NCBI GenBank assembly: GCA_041392805.1
Contig: JAWKLJ010000001.1
Span: 3,534,001 to 3,598,000, forward strand
DNA: 64,000 bases
From: Saprospiraceae bacterium
GTDB lineage: Bacteria; Bacteroidota; Bacteroidia; Chitinophagales; Saprospiraceae
Reading direction: 5' to 3'
Below the pieces are notes generated by a model, which had not been told where the DNA came from, searched no databases, and worked only from the letters and a program-made list of their open reading frames with translations. Shown piece after piece: positions 25,593-35,486 of this stretch. A program made the translations under genes and the position numbers. How positions within the stretch are numbered: the stretch's first letter is position 1; each line of letters begins with the position of its first letter.

Positions 25593-26642
25593 ATGAAAAA
25601 TCACCAGTCCTGGCAAATAATAAAAACCCTGGGTATCCATGCTTTTTTTTGGATACTGTATGTCTTGTCCGAATATTTTGCCAACCTGATGCATTTACAG
25701 GCTACAGGTCATTTTCAATTTTTGCTATCAACCCTTCTTTCACTACCAGTCTTACTATTTTCTTCGTATTTTATTGCCTGGTATGTCGTCCCTCGCTATT
25801 TAAAAACCAATAAATGGGCGCTTTTTCTCTTTTGGATATTGGCAGTAGGTTGTTTCGTTTTTTATGGAAGAATAAAATGGTTGGAGCTTATCAGCTATTT
25901 GGAAAACAATCATTATTACCGCATTCCACCTTCCAAAGTTGTCAAAAATGTCATTCGCGATTATGCCATTATTGCTTTAGCCGTTTGCATCTACATTATT
26001 GGTGATTATCGAAACAAGCAAAAGTTAAATGAAGCCCTTATTAAAGCCAAAGCTGAAGCCGAAATCAAGTTGCTTAAAGGACAACTACACCCTCATTTTT
26101 TATTCAACTCCCTCAATAACATTTACAGCTTGGCACTAATGAAATCAGACCACACCGCTGATAGTATTTTAATGCTGACTGAATTATTGGATTACCTGGT
26201 GTATAAAGCGAATATGGATATGGTGCCTTTGGGAAAAGAACTCCAGTTACTTCAAAATTATATTGGCTTAGAGGAATTGAGATATGGAGAAAAACTAAAG
26301 CTGACAGCTGACATCGATGTTTCAACGTCGGAAATAATGGTCGCACCGCTTTTATTATTACCTTTTGCTGAGAATTGTTTTAAACACGGTGGTGTTGGAA
26401 AAGAAGGTTTATTCACGATTGACCTACAATTACAGGTTCACGGAGATAAACTACTGTTCCATATTGTCAATAGCAAAAAAAGAGGAAGGAAAGAAACAGC
26501 GCCTCAAGGAGGGATCGGCTTACAGAATATAGCACAAAGGCTACACTTGATTTACCCTGGTCGGCACCAATTAAGTATCGATAACCAAGCGGATTCTTAT
26601 GCGGTTAAATTAGAAATAACACTAAAAAGTGAAGAAATATAA
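25593..26642 (+). CDS. LytS-type sensor histidine kinase (integral membrane)
   Basis: A 349-residue His_kinase (PF06580) protein read from ATG 25593 (MKNHQSWQIIKTLG). The in-frame upstream extension to 25512 adds 27 residues and is less likely, as it runs towards the divergent gene's promoter. Four membrane helices fill about residues 12-145 ('HAFFWILYVLSEYF', 'LFLFWILAVGCFVFYG'), followed by a short coiled coil and H168 in 'GQLHPHFLFNSLNNIYS'. The ATPase part has 'LPFAENCFKHG' and 'GGIGLQNIAQRLHL'. There is no extracellular sensor domain, so the signal is probably sensed in the membrane. It overlaps the following regulator by 14 bp. Confidence 0.93.
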   Translation: MKNHQSWQIIKTLGIHAFFWILYVLSEYFANLMHLQATGHFQFLLSTLLSLPVLLFSSYFIAWYVVPRYLKTNKWALFLFWILAVGCFVFYGRIKWLELISYLENNHYYRIPPSKVVKNVIRDYAIIALAVCIYIIGDYRNKQKLNEALIKAKAEAEIKLLKGQLHPHFLFNSLNNIYSLALMKSDHTADSILMLTELLDYLVYKANMDMVPLGKELQLLQNYIGLEELRYGEKLKLTADIDVSTSEIMVAPLLLLPFAENCFKHGGVGKEGLFTIDLQLQVHGDKLLFHIVNSKKRGRKETAPQGGIGLQNIAQRLHLIYPGRHQLSIDNQADSYAVKLEITLKSEEI

Positions 26643-27327
26643 ATGTTTTATCATCGACGACGAACCATTAGCCATAAAGGTCATTGAACAACATTTGGCT
26701 AAATTTAACCTATTTGAGGTCTGTGGCACATCTACGGAGCCCCTGGAAGCATTGACGCTCGTAAAACAGCAACAACCCGACCTGCTTTTCATCGATATCC
26801 AAATGCCCGATTTATCTGGGTTGGACCTGATAGAAGCCATGCAATCTAGCCCGGACATTGTCATTACAACAGCCTATCGGGAATATGCCGTCGAAGGTTT
26901 TGAGCTAAATGTACTGGATTACCTGGTGAAACCCATTCCCTTTAAACGTTTTGTGAAAGCCATAGATAAATTCCTGAACCAACAACAAGTCAAGGCCAAG
27001 GTTGGCGAAGTTTTTGATGAAAAAGAAATATTTGTCAAGGCTGATCGCAAAACCATCAAGCTTGTCTTAGCCGACATCCTTTATGTGGAAGGGGTAAAGG
27101 ATTATGTCAAAATCGTACTGGAAAAACAAACCATTCTGACCAAGGTCTCCATTGGCAATTTTTTAAAAACCCTGCCCGAAGATCAATTTATTCGCATCCA
27201 TAAATCTTTCATTGTCGCCAAGCAAAAAATTACTGCCTATACGGCCCATGATGTGGAAATCAACAAATTGGAAATTCCTATTGGGCGAATATATAAGGAG
27301 GCCTTTTTTGAAGCCGTTAACGCCTAG
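26629..27327 (+). CDS. LytTR-family response regulator
   Basis: A 232-residue regulator. The start is a GTG at 26629 inside the kinase reading frame, giving MKKYKCFIIDDEPLAI. The receiver domain has D10/D11, phosphoacceptor D56 in 'LLFIDIQMPD', T in 'VITTAYRE' and K in 'DYLVKPI'. The LytTR domain (about 130-230) has 'DILYVEGVKDYVKIVLE' and 'FIRIHKSFIVAKQ'. It forms the second LytS/LytTR pair in this window and is closer to the common BtsR/YehT-like form than the first. Overlap with the kinase gene indicates a cognate pair. Confidence 0.95.
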   Translation: MKKYKCFIIDDEPLAIKVIEQHLAKFNLFEVCGTSTEPLEALTLVKQQQPDLLFIDIQMPDLSGLDLIEAMQSSPDIVITTAYREYAVEGFELNVLDYLVKPIPFKRFVKAIDKFLNQQQVKAKVGEVFDEKEIFVKADRKTIKLVLADILYVEGVKDYVKIVLEKQTILTKVSIGNFLKTLPEDQFIRIHKSFIVAKQKITAYTAHDVEINKLEIPIGRIYKEAFFEAVNA

Positions 27328-27371
27328 CCTCCGGCACTAGTACGAAAACCATTCCCTTTTTTGATCATCCA

Positions 27372-28214
27372 TTACTCTATCGACACTTCATCTGCCTGCA
27401 ACACCCTTCTTATCCCCTTATCAATGTCATTTATAGTGGCAAAAGCCACGATATTGAGCTGGCCAATATCCCAAGGGCCACCATCATTCGCGGTAGGAAT
27501 ACTTACCCTAAAAGATCTGGTGATCGCTTTCCCCGTAAATAATTCATTGCCAATTGATAACCCGTCAAAAGGGGTAACCGTGGATCGTAAAATATGGCTA
27601 TGCTTAAAGTCATCAATTACGCCATTCGGAGAGAGTTGTTTATCGGTGATATTGTCTTCTGTCAATAATACGGAAAGTCGAAAATCACCGCTCAAATCCT
27701 GATTGGGTACCACCCTAACCATAATATTAACCACACGGCTGGTTGCCTCCAACGAATGCTCGATGGTAAGCCCTACTTCTGGTGCCCTGCTGATCTCTTG
27801 GGCGATAAAACCCGCCCATTGGGTCTTATTCAGCAATAAATCATCTTCATTTTCAAACAGGGCTCGATTGACGCTCCCCGTTGGAATACCAATCGGAACG
27901 CCCAAAAACCCAAGTATCTCCGTTCCTTCTAAGGTCCGAAAATCATAGGTTGCATCGGCAACGGGCCGAGCTTGGGGCGATGATAAGAAGGTGTGCATCG
28001 TCACCACCACCAGGTTTTCACCATATAGACTTTGCAGATTGGCGATTTCCTGCGCCGCATCAGCACAGGGCGCACAATTGGCACCGGAGAATTCTTCCAG
28101 CAAAACCTTGCGCGCTCCATTGGGCTGGAACGAGGGAATGGGATTGTTGATTTCTTCACACCCGAAAGAACAAAGGCATAGGAATAAAAGAATAAAAAGG
28201 TATTTAAAATTCAT
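27372..28214 (-). CDS. Omp28-related lipoprotein with thioredoxin-like CxxC
   Basis: A 280-residue exported protein. The N-terminus (MNFKYLFILLFLCLCSFGCEE) looks like a lipoprotein signal with the acylated cysteine at residue 19. A thioredoxin-like region follows with 'LLEEFSGANCAPCADAAQEI' (C-x-x-C) and 'GVPIGIPTGSVNR', as in the Omp28 family of Bacteroidota surface proteins. The C-terminal half is beta-rich. It is 11 bp downstream of the DUF3500 gene, so the two are likely co-transcribed. The CxxC pair suggests a redox or metal role at the cell envelope, but Omp28 proteins have no settled function. Confidence 0.85.
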   Translation of the reverse strand: MNFKYLFILLFLCLCSFGCEEINNPIPSFQPNGARKVLLEEFSGANCAPCADAAQEIANLQSLYGENLVVVTMHTFLSSPQARPVADATYDFRTLEGTEILGFLGVPIGIPTGSVNRALFENEDDLLLNKTQWAGFIAQEISRAPEVGLTIEHSLEATSRVVNIMVRVVPNQDLSGDFRLSVLLTEDNITDKQLSPNGVIDDFKHSHILRSTVTPFDGLSIGNELFTGKAITRSFRVSIPTANDGGPWDIGQLNIVAFATINDIDKGIRRVLQADEVSIE

Positions 28215-28225
28215 GATTAGGCTTT

Positions 28226-29293
28226 CTAATGCTTATCGTTAAGGTAATGCGTTTTCAAAATATCTTCCCCAAAATCATTGCCTTTTTCCCGCCAAATCGC
28301 ATGGATATGATTACCATCTTTCTTCCAGCCAACATTATCATACTCAATGATAAAATCAGGGCCATTAATAATATAATAATGTGGTTTCTTCCGTTCATAA
28401 CTTCCTATCCAAGCGAAATAAATATGCTCTAAACCTGTCGCCAGTATCTTTTGGTATTCCTTATGGGCCTTTTCGTGGTCTAAATTGTGGGTGAACTCCT
28501 GAATAAGTATTTCAAGCAAACCTTTCTGGTGTTCATTGAAGTCGCGTACCGAAATGCCATAATAATCATCAATTCGCTGGCTGGCAGCGGGGTTGGTAAT
28601 GATATCTCCTGGTACCTCCTGGCTTAAAGTCGCCTGTGTTTGCTGGCTTTGGGATAAAGAATTGATTAGCATCAAGCCATAATCTTCTTCTTTGCTTAGC
28701 ACCCGCAAGCCCGCAAATTGCGTGCTAGGCACCTCAGCAGGGTCCGTCCCGATAAAGAAGGGGGTGATGGCATAATCGTCCTGGTTAACGGTCAAATTAA
28801 AGGAGATATGATGCCCCCCCATTTTGAGCCCCCAAGGCTTTTCCGAGTTAGGCTTGCCCCAAAGCGATAGGAAATAATGGCCATAACTCCAATCTAAATC
28901 TTGAATTTGCTTATACATTTTCTCATTAATCTCTCCTTTTTCAAATGCCTGCTTATAGAGCATATTTAATATATCATCCAAATGCATGATACTGGTGGTT
29001 TTCAAATAGCCCTGAGAGCTGAAAAGCGTTGTCAGTACCTGGTGAAAAGCGATTTTACTTTCATCACTTAATTCGCCGAATGCCAAGCCGGGTCGGGGCA
29101 TTAAACCTACCGGCAAATTGGTCCACTTGGTCCGCAGGGAGTCTTCGAAGGTATAGAGAATCCGATCTTGCTGCACTTCAGTTAAGGATTCATAAAATAA
29201 ATTAGTTACTTTTTGAAGGTCCTGGCTACTTTGACCATAATTCTGTTGTGAAAACAGACCGCATATTAGCAATAAGATAAGTTGGTTCCTCAT
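28226..29293 (-). CDS. DUF3500 family secreted protein
   Basis: A 355-residue DUF3500 (PF12006) protein with a signal peptide (MRNQLILLLICGLFSQQNYG). Family landmarks are visible: 'FEDSLRTKWTNLPVG...RPGLAFGEL' near 50-75, 'LSLWGKPNSEKPWGLKMGGHHISFN' near 140-165 (long runs shortened here) and 'GNHIHAIWRE' near the end. The conserved His/Trp residues suggest a metal or sugar-binding enzyme, but no activity is established. It forms a two-gene unit with the Omp28 gene and is divergent from a PVC-type dehydrogenase; DUF3500 genes are often seen in genomes rich in such dehydrogenases. Confidence 0.88.
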   Translation of the reverse strand: MRNQLILLLICGLFSQQNYGQSSQDLQKVTNLFYESLTEVQQDRILYTFEDSLRTKWTNLPVGLMPRPGLAFGELSDESKIAFHQVLTTLFSSQGYLKTTSIMHLDDILNMLYKQAFEKGEINEKMYKQIQDLDWSYGHYFLSLWGKPNSEKPWGLKMGGHHISFNLTVNQDDYAITPFFIGTDPAEVPSTQFAGLRVLSKEEDYGLMLINSLSQSQQTQATLSQEVPGDIITNPAASQRIDDYYGISVRDFNEHQKGLLEILIQEFTHNLDHEKAHKEYQKILATGLEHIYFAWIGSYERKKPHYYIINGPDFIIEYDNVGWKKDGNHIHAIWREKGNDFGEDILKTHYLNDKH

Positions 29294-29465
29294 TTTTCTT
29301 TTTTTTTACAACAAAAGGAAATAGCATTCAAGGTAAGCGCATTTTTTAGAAACCTTTAAATCCTTTATCAATAATTATTCCGCTAAAAAACTGCTACTTG
29401 CCAAATTTAACTTATTTTTATCCAACCGAACTGCTTACAAAACGAATTAACTCACCAACTGTCCT

Positions 29466-32270
29466 ATGTTAAATAACATTACGTACCACAAAAAGAAACG
29501 TTGCACCCGTTTCTTTTCTCCTCTTATTCTTAGTACTGTTTTTCTGCTTTTGTCCAATTGTGCAGGCACTGAAAAACAACATCCTGTCGACAAGGTGATT
29601 CTCTCCATGTCTTCCGATTCATTACCCGTTGTTCAACTTCCTGAAGGCGCTGATCTGGAAAGCCCAGATTGGAAAGGAATTGATCTATCTCCTAAAAAAC
29701 CGGTATTGCCGCTTTATCCAGAAGAGGAAGCAAAACGATTCCTCCTCCCACCTGGCTATAGCTTGACACCTATCCTTACCGAACCTCAGATTGAACAACC
29801 CGCTGCCATTGCTTTTGATGGAAATGGTCGAATGTTTGTCTTGGAACTTCGCACCTATATGCTCACTGCCGATTCTGATGGAGAATTGGACCCTACTAGT
29901 CGCATTTCGCGCTGGGAAGACAAAGATGGCGATGGTGTTTATGAAACAGGTACGGCCTTTGTTGATAGCCTGATATTCCCTCGGTTTGTACTCCCTTATG
30001 GTGCAGATTGCGTACTGACTATGGAGTCTGACGCTGATAATGTCTATAAATATACAGATACCAATGGGGATGGTAAAGCCGATAAAAAAGAACTTTTTAC
30101 CACTAATTATGGTCGTTCGGGTAACGTAGAGCATCAGCAAGCTTTTATGTATTGGGGGATGGACAATTGGCTATACAGTACTGTAAATGCTTTCCGGGTG
30201 CGCGAAACGCCTAATAGCATATTGCGCGAAAAAACCGGCTTTAATCGGGCACAATGGGGCGTTACCCACGACGATGACGGAAAACTTTGGTTTCAAGGCG
30301 GAGCCAGTGGGCTGCCCTCCTATTTTCAATTTCCTATTTATTATGGGAATTTTAATGTAGAAGAAGAATTTGCAGAAGGCTTTGAAATACCTTGGGGTGC
30401 CCCCATTCACCTCAGCGATTTACAAGGCGGCATGGACGAGGTACGCCAACCAGACGGATCACTTAATCGGGTGACTGGCGCAGCAGGCAATGACGTCTTT
30501 CGCGGACACCGATTACCCAAAGACTTGATTGGTCAATATATTTATGGTGAACCCGTGGCGCGTATCGTACGCCAAGTTAACCCCATCGTGACGGAAGGCC
30601 TTACCCAACTACACAATGCTTATCAAGGTCAGCAATCGGAGTTTATCCGTTCAACAGACCCTCTTTTCCGTCCGGTCGATATGGCAACTGCACCCGATGG
30701 CACCCTATATATTGTAGATATGTATCATGGTATTATTCAGGAAGGCAACTGGGCCCAACGCGGCAGCTATCTTCGCGCCAAAATTGAACAATACCAATTG
30801 GATAAAGTGGTAAGCCTCGGGCGTATCTGGCGCCTAACCTATGATGGCATAGAACGGGATACCCCTCCCCGAATGTTGGAAGAAAGTCCTGCGGAATTAG
30901 TCAAGCATTTGAAGCATCCCAATGGATGGTGGAGGGATATGGCCCAACAATTATTGGTATTGAGCAAAGACCAGTCTGTGGTACCTCAATTAGTAGCGTT
31001 GGTTCGTTCCAAGGATCATCTACTGGCTCGCTTTCATGCCCTCTGGAGCTTGGAAGGACTGGAAGCCTTAAGCCTCGAAATGGTACGCGAACTATTCCAG
31101 GACGCCAATCCGCGCATGCGAATTCAAGCTATCCGCGCAAGTGAATCCCTTTACAAAGCGGGAGAAAAATCATTGGAGGCCGATTATACAACATTAAGCA
31201 AAGATGAAAATGCAGAAGTGGTCATACAAGCCTTGCTAACATCCAATGTGTTGAAATTGCCAATGACCGCCAAAAATACCACAGCAGCTATGGCCAAACA
31301 TAAAGCCAAAGGAGTTCAGGTCGTTGGAGCTCAGATTCTCCAGCCAAAGGCTGTATCCGGGTTTGGCGTTGCAGGTGGGCCTAACTTGAATGAGGCAGAA
31401 AGCCGTTTGGTCGAAAAGGGTCAGACCATTTTTAATGAATTGTGTACACAATGCCATGGCAACGATGGGACAGGTACCCGAATGGGCCCAGGCGTAATTA
31501 TGGCACCTTCTTTGGCGGGCTCAGATCGCGTGCAATCACATCCTGAATATGTGATAAAAACCATCATGCATGGTTTGTCAGGCCCTATAGAAGGAAAAAA
31601 TTATCCCGGGGCAATTATGGTCGGTATGAAGGAACAATCGGATGAATGGATCGCTGCGGTAGCTTCCTTCATACGAATTAACCTCACCAATGAAGCAACT
31701 ATTGTCTTACCCGAAGAGGTGGCCAAAGTCCGAGCCGAAACAAGTGCACAAAATGGTCCATATCAATATGCAGCACTTATCGCTTCCGTTCCCCAGGTAC
31801 TTCTTCCAGAAAAAACATGGAAAGTCACCGCCAGTCACAGTGAATCTAATCGCGTTGGTGGCACGGCTTCTACTTTAAGCGCATTCAATTTTGAAGGCTG
31901 GACGACAGGGATCAAACAAGAAAAGGGGATGTGGTTTCAAATTGAATTGCCACAACCAACGAAACTGACCGAAATCCACTTCAATTCTCCTCCTATCCGC
32001 CGAGGATGGCGGCCAGGTTCACCACCACCTATTCATACCTATCCACGTAACTATAGTGTACAGGTATCTATGGATGGAAAAAACTGGGACAAACCAGTCG
32101 CTGAAGGCCAATGTAATGATCCCGATAATATTATTGCATTTTATCCTGTTGAAGCCAAGTTCTTAAAAATCACACAAACAGGGGATTTAAATGACGTCGA
32201 AGAAAAGGCTCCTTGGTCAATGAAGGAATTAAAACTGTTTGGATATATTGACTCAAAGGCCATTCAGTAA
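29466..32270 (+). CDS. PVC-type heme-binding lipoprotein: beta-propeller dehydrogenase, HEAT, cytochrome c, discoidin
   Basis: A 934-residue lipoprotein (lipobox 'LLLSNCAG', C about residue 33). Domains in order: a glucose/sorbosone dehydrogenase-like beta-propeller of the membrane-bound dehydrogenase family (about 80-460; 'IAFDGNGRMFVLELRTYM', 'DMATAPDGTLYIVDMYHG'), a HEAT-like helical region (about 470-620), a cytochrome c domain with 'CTQCHG' at about residue 659, and a C-terminal F5/8 type C (discoidin) domain (about 795-930; 'YSVQVSMDGKNWDKPVAEG'). Such proteins oxidise sugars or alcohols and pass electrons to the attached heme; the discoidin domain probably binds a glycan. It is monocistronic, ending 17 bp before the convergent helicase gene. 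Confidence 0.92.
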   Translation: MLNNITYHKKKRCTRFFSPLILSTVFLLLSNCAGTEKQHPVDKVILSMSSDSLPVVQLPEGADLESPDWKGIDLSPKKPVLPLYPEEEAKRFLLPPGYSLTPILTEPQIEQPAAIAFDGNGRMFVLELRTYMLTADSDGELDPTSRISRWEDKDGDGVYETGTAFVDSLIFPRFVLPYGADCVLTMESDADNVYKYTDTNGDGKADKKELFTTNYGRSGNVEHQQAFMYWGMDNWLYSTVNAFRVRETPNSILREKTGFNRAQWGVTHDDDGKLWFQGGASGLPSYFQFPIYYGNFNVEEEFAEGFEIPWGAPIHLSDLQGGMDEVRQPDGSLNRVTGAAGNDVFRGHRLPKDLIGQYIYGEPVARIVRQVNPIVTEGLTQLHNAYQGQQSEFIRSTDPLFRPVDMATAPDGTLYIVDMYHGIIQEGNWAQRGSYLRAKIEQYQLDKVVSLGRIWRLTYDGIERDTPPRMLEESPAELVKHLKHPNGWWRDMAQQLLVLSKDQSVVPQLVALVRSKDHLLARFHALWSLEGLEALSLEMVRELFQDANPRMRIQAIRASESLYKAGEKSLEADYTTLSKDENAEVVIQALLTSNVLKLPMTAKNTTAAMAKHKAKGVQVVGAQILQPKAVSGFGVAGGPNLNEAESRLVEKGQTIFNELCTQCHGNDGTGTRMGPGVIMAPSLAGSDRVQSHPEYVIKTIMHGLSGPIEGKNYPGAIMVGMKEQSDEWIAAVASFIRINLTNEATIVLPEEVAKVRAETSAQNGPYQYAALIASVPQVLLPEKTWKVTASHSESNRVGGTASTLSAFNFEGWTTGIKQEKGMWFQIELPQPTKLTEIHFNSPPIRRGWRPGSPPPIHTYPRNYSVQVSMDGKNWDKPVAEGQCNDPDNIIAFYPVEAKFLKITQTGDLNDVEEKAPWSMKELKLFGYIDSKAIQ

Positions 32271-32287
32271 AACAGTGAGGAAATAAT

Positions 32288-35200
32288 TCAATCATCCAAA
32301 GCCTCTATTTCTGGATCACTAAAACTGTCAATAGGCCTATTTTCTTTGACAAAGTTGCACCACTGGCAATCGGATTTGCCGCAACCTTCATAGAATTCGT
32401 GACGCTTAATTTTATGGTAAACGTCTATGATCAGCTTTTTCACAAAAGCGACGTCTTTTGCCTCATATTTGAGCTCCTTGGTAGGGAATAAACCTTTTGC
32501 GTCGGGTTCGAGATAGACAATCTGACCGGCCTGCACCACATGTGTTGAAGGACCATAGGCTTCGTAGAGAATCTTATAAAAAATAAGTTGACGCCAATAT
32601 ACCCCTCCATAAGGTTGAGATTTGCTTGGCGGGCTCATTTTGGCGGGGTCCTGGCTACCCGTCTTGTAATCGACAATGATGGCCTTCGACTGCTCGTATA
32701 AGGCTAATTTATCGATCGTTCCATTAATCGGAACCCCTTCTATTTCTACTTGTCGAATGGTATATTCTACATTTACTTTTTGATGCCAGTTCGAATTATT
32801 TTGTTGGTAAAAATCATGAAGGTACCGCAATCCCATTTGCAACCTTCTTTGGTAGCCTTTGTATGAAAAATAGGCCCGCCAGTGCTCCATTTCACTTTCG
32901 AATATAGTTAATAGCGTTTTAACGGAAGGAAAGCGTTTGCCCTTAGATTGCAGCATGCGCTCAAATAGCCGTTGCAAGCTATTATGCATGGCGGTGCCAT
33001 AGGTGGCAGCCTCACTTTGTAAACTCGGAACCCGCAATACCGTTTCGTAATAAAACCCAAGTGGACATTTCAAATAGCGGTTAAGGCTCGACACACTCAT
33101 GCTGTAATTAGCCAAAAGAGCCTCCACCATTGCCTTATCCATGCGATTGACGGCAGGCTGCTCCACTTCCAGTAATTGTAATAGATTGGCTTCATAAAGA
33201 CTATCCTGGTCCAGCACTATCGGCAAATTAGGCACTTCTAAGGCAGGACTAAGTTCATCCAAAAACCGAGATCGATGCAAGGGCTTGCCCTGGTGCTCCA
33301 AGCTATAAGAAAGGAATAAGTTTTCTTTTGCACGGGTCAGGGCGACATAAAATAGTCGACGCCGAGCCTCCTCGGCATCCTCTTCTCCCGAAAAAGTCAG
33401 GGTATCTGGCACTACAAACCGAAAGGCGCTTCCGCCAGCGCGAGGTTCCCAGTAATCTTTCACGGCATCTATGATAAAAACAGTGCGAAATTCCAGGCCC
33501 TTGGCACTGTGCGCCGTCAATAAATGAACACCGTGTTCCGATTGTATCGTCTTTTGCAAGGGAATAGCCAGGCGATTATCATCCATGCTTTTGAACATCT
33601 CCAACAACCGACCAAGGCTTAGACGTGGATGCCGATTGGCTTCCTGCCTTACAAATTCAAAAAAACCAAACAAAACTTGCACTAGCCAAACCTTATCCGA
33701 ATGCGCTGTAACCATTTTTAACATCCCGCTTCGATTAATGGTATGTTCTAAAAAAGCAGGTAAACTGACGGATTGTAACTCGCTCAGCTGTTGTTCCAAA
33801 AAAGCGGCACATCGAAGAAAACCCGCCGGATTAGCCACTCCTGCCGCTTTTAGCAAATCAGCTTGGCCAAGCGCCATTCGCCAACTGGGACGATGAGCCG
33901 TATCAAGTCCGGCCAAAAACAGGCTAAAACTCGCCAGGTCGCTGGCCGACAATTGCCAATGTGAGAAGTGTAAAAGCCTGAAAAGCAAATGTTCGCCGCC
34001 ATTGGGACGTTCTGATTCCAGAAAGAGGTACTCCAATAACATCCTTAAATTGCGAATGAGTGGCTGGTCTAACAAATTGACCTTGCGACGAAGCGTATAG
34101 GGAATGCCTTTTTTTTCCAACAAGACAATCAAACGCTCCGCTTGGCGATGCCTCGCATAGATGATAGCCACTTCGTCCAAAGGAACACCTTCCTTATGAT
34201 ACACCTCAATTTGGCGAAGGATATCTGCCTCTTCCTGAAGCCTATTGGCATAACAGTTGACTACGGGCGGGTGGGTGAGCTGGCTAAATTCAGGATGTTT
34301 TGCCCAAAGTTTTTTCTCTATACCCAAATCTCGCAAGTGCTGAACAATTCGCTTTTCGTTCAACCCGATCAGCGCATGGGCCGTTTCCAAAATAGCCGGG
34401 GTAGATCGGTAGTTTTCTTTTAATAAAACAACTTTTAGGCTGTCCTGGTATTTCCCATAAAAGTCCAACAAATTCTTCAGTCGCGCACCCTGAAATTCGT
34501 AAATCGACTGGTCATCATCTCCTACAATAAAAATATTAGGGTTCTCCCAATAGGCAATCAATCGATGTAACAACTCATTTTGGGCACCGTTGGTATCTTG
34601 GTATTCATCCACCAAAAAATAAAGGTATTGCTCTTGGTAGTTCCGCAGCAAACCTTCATTTTGGTCAAAGGCCCTAAGCACCCACAGGATCATATCGTCA
34701 AAATCGTAACGACGCGCCTTTTGCAAGGCCAATTGATATTGGGGGTAAAGCTCAACTGCTGCTCGCAAAAGTGCCATCCGTTGCTCGACTTCCTCCAACT
34801 TGGCTGTTTTTAAGCTCCCCTTTTTTATATGCCCCCGATTGACTTTATAAATAAACTCCTCCCTTTGGGGCAGACTAAGCTCATAAGCCTCAATTTGTTG
34901 TTTGACATAATCAAGCGACCAGTCTTCGGCCTTCATACGTGTAAATAAATCATACAAGTGGCCTTCGTAAAAATAAGGATCCGACCGGCCTCTTCTCAAG
35001 GGATGAATAATATCCAATTCATCCATCATCCGTCGGATAATTTCAACACGCTCCAATTCACTCAGTGGCTCAAGGTCATGCCTACCGAAAAGTTCGAGAT
35101 TGTCCTGGATAATCGTATTGCAAAAAGAATGGAAGGTATAGACGTGTACGCGGTGCGCCTCCGGACCGATGAACGTCAACAGACGCTCTCGCATAGCCTG

Positions 35201-35434
35201 GACTCCCGCATCGGTAAAAGTCAAACAAAGAATATTATTCGCCTGTGCATCTGTTTCTTGTAAAATCCGGCCGATTCGAGCACTTAGAATATGCGTTTTA
35301 CCTGTGCCAGGGCCCGCTATGACCAATACAGGGCCTTCAATCTGATCAACAGCTTCCTTTTGTTGAGGATTCAGTTGACCCATGATTTGGAGAAAAGCCT
35401 CATTATATTGATAAATTCCAAACGAATCGGGCAT
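32288..35434 (-). CDS. UvrD/PcrA-like helicase fused to an Fe-S PD-(D/E)XK nuclease
   Basis: A 1048-residue superfamily 1 helicase. Walker A 'GPGTGKT' is at residues 41-47, motif II 'VDEYQDTN' near 275, and motif 'VALTRAKENLFL' in the second RecA domain. The C-terminal 260 residues are a PDDEXK_1 nuclease: D in 'GTIDKLAL' and D-Y-K in 'IIVDYKTG' near 900-920. Four cysteines frame it: one in 'RYLKCPLGFYY' near 788 and C1018, C1023, C1026, the pattern of the 4Fe-4S cluster of AddB- and Cas4-type nucleases. It would unwind and cut DNA, probably in repair or recombination. It is the last gene of a five-gene minus-strand run, 52 bp after the oxygenase gene. Confidence 0.93.
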   Translation of the reverse strand: MPDSFGIYQYNEAFLQIMGQLNPQQKEAVDQIEGPVLVIAGPGTGKTHILSARIGRILQETDAQANNILCLTFTDAGVQAMRERLLTFIGPEAHRVHVYTFHSFCNTIIQDNLELFGRHDLEPLSELERVEIIRRMMDELDIIHPLRRGRSDPYFYEGHLYDLFTRMKAEDWSLDYVKQQIEAYELSLPQREEFIYKVNRGHIKKGSLKTAKLEEVEQRMALLRAAVELYPQYQLALQKARRYDFDDMILWVLRAFDQNEGLLRNYQEQYLYFLVDEYQDTNGAQNELLHRLIAYWENPNIFIVGDDDQSIYEFQGARLKNLLDFYGKYQDSLKVVLLKENYRSTPAILETAHALIGLNEKRIVQHLRDLGIEKKLWAKHPEFSQLTHPPVVNCYANRLQEEADILRQIEVYHKEGVPLDEVAIIYARHRQAERLIVLLEKKGIPYTLRRKVNLLDQPLIRNLRMLLEYLFLESERPNGGEHLLFRLLHFSHWQLSASDLASFSLFLAGLDTAHRPSWRMALGQADLLKAAGVANPAGFLRCAAFLEQQLSELQSVSLPAFLEHTINRSGMLKMVTAHSDKVWLVQVLFGFFEFVRQEANRHPRLSLGRLLEMFKSMDDNRLAIPLQKTIQSEHGVHLLTAHSAKGLEFRTVFIIDAVKDYWEPRAGGSAFRFVVPDTLTFSGEEDAEEARRRLFYVALTRAKENLFLSYSLEHQGKPLHRSRFLDELSPALEVPNLPIVLDQDSLYEANLLQLLEVEQPAVNRMDKAMVEALLANYSMSVSSLNRYLKCPLGFYYETVLRVPSLQSEAATYGTAMHNSLQRLFERMLQSKGKRFPSVKTLLTIFESEMEHWRAYFSYKGYQRRLQMGLRYLHDFYQQNNSNWHQKVNVEYTIRQVEIEGVPINGTIDKLALYEQSKAIIVDYKTGSQDPAKMSPPSKSQPYGGVYWRQLIFYKILYEAYGPSTHVVQAGQIVYLEPDAKGLFPTKELKYEAKDVAFVKKLIIDVYHKIKRHEFYEGCGKSDCQWCNFVKENRPIDSFSDPEIEALDD

Positions 35435-35486
35435 AGTTATATCCTTTGGCCCTAAGATAAGTGATTGTTATTAGATGGTAAATTAT

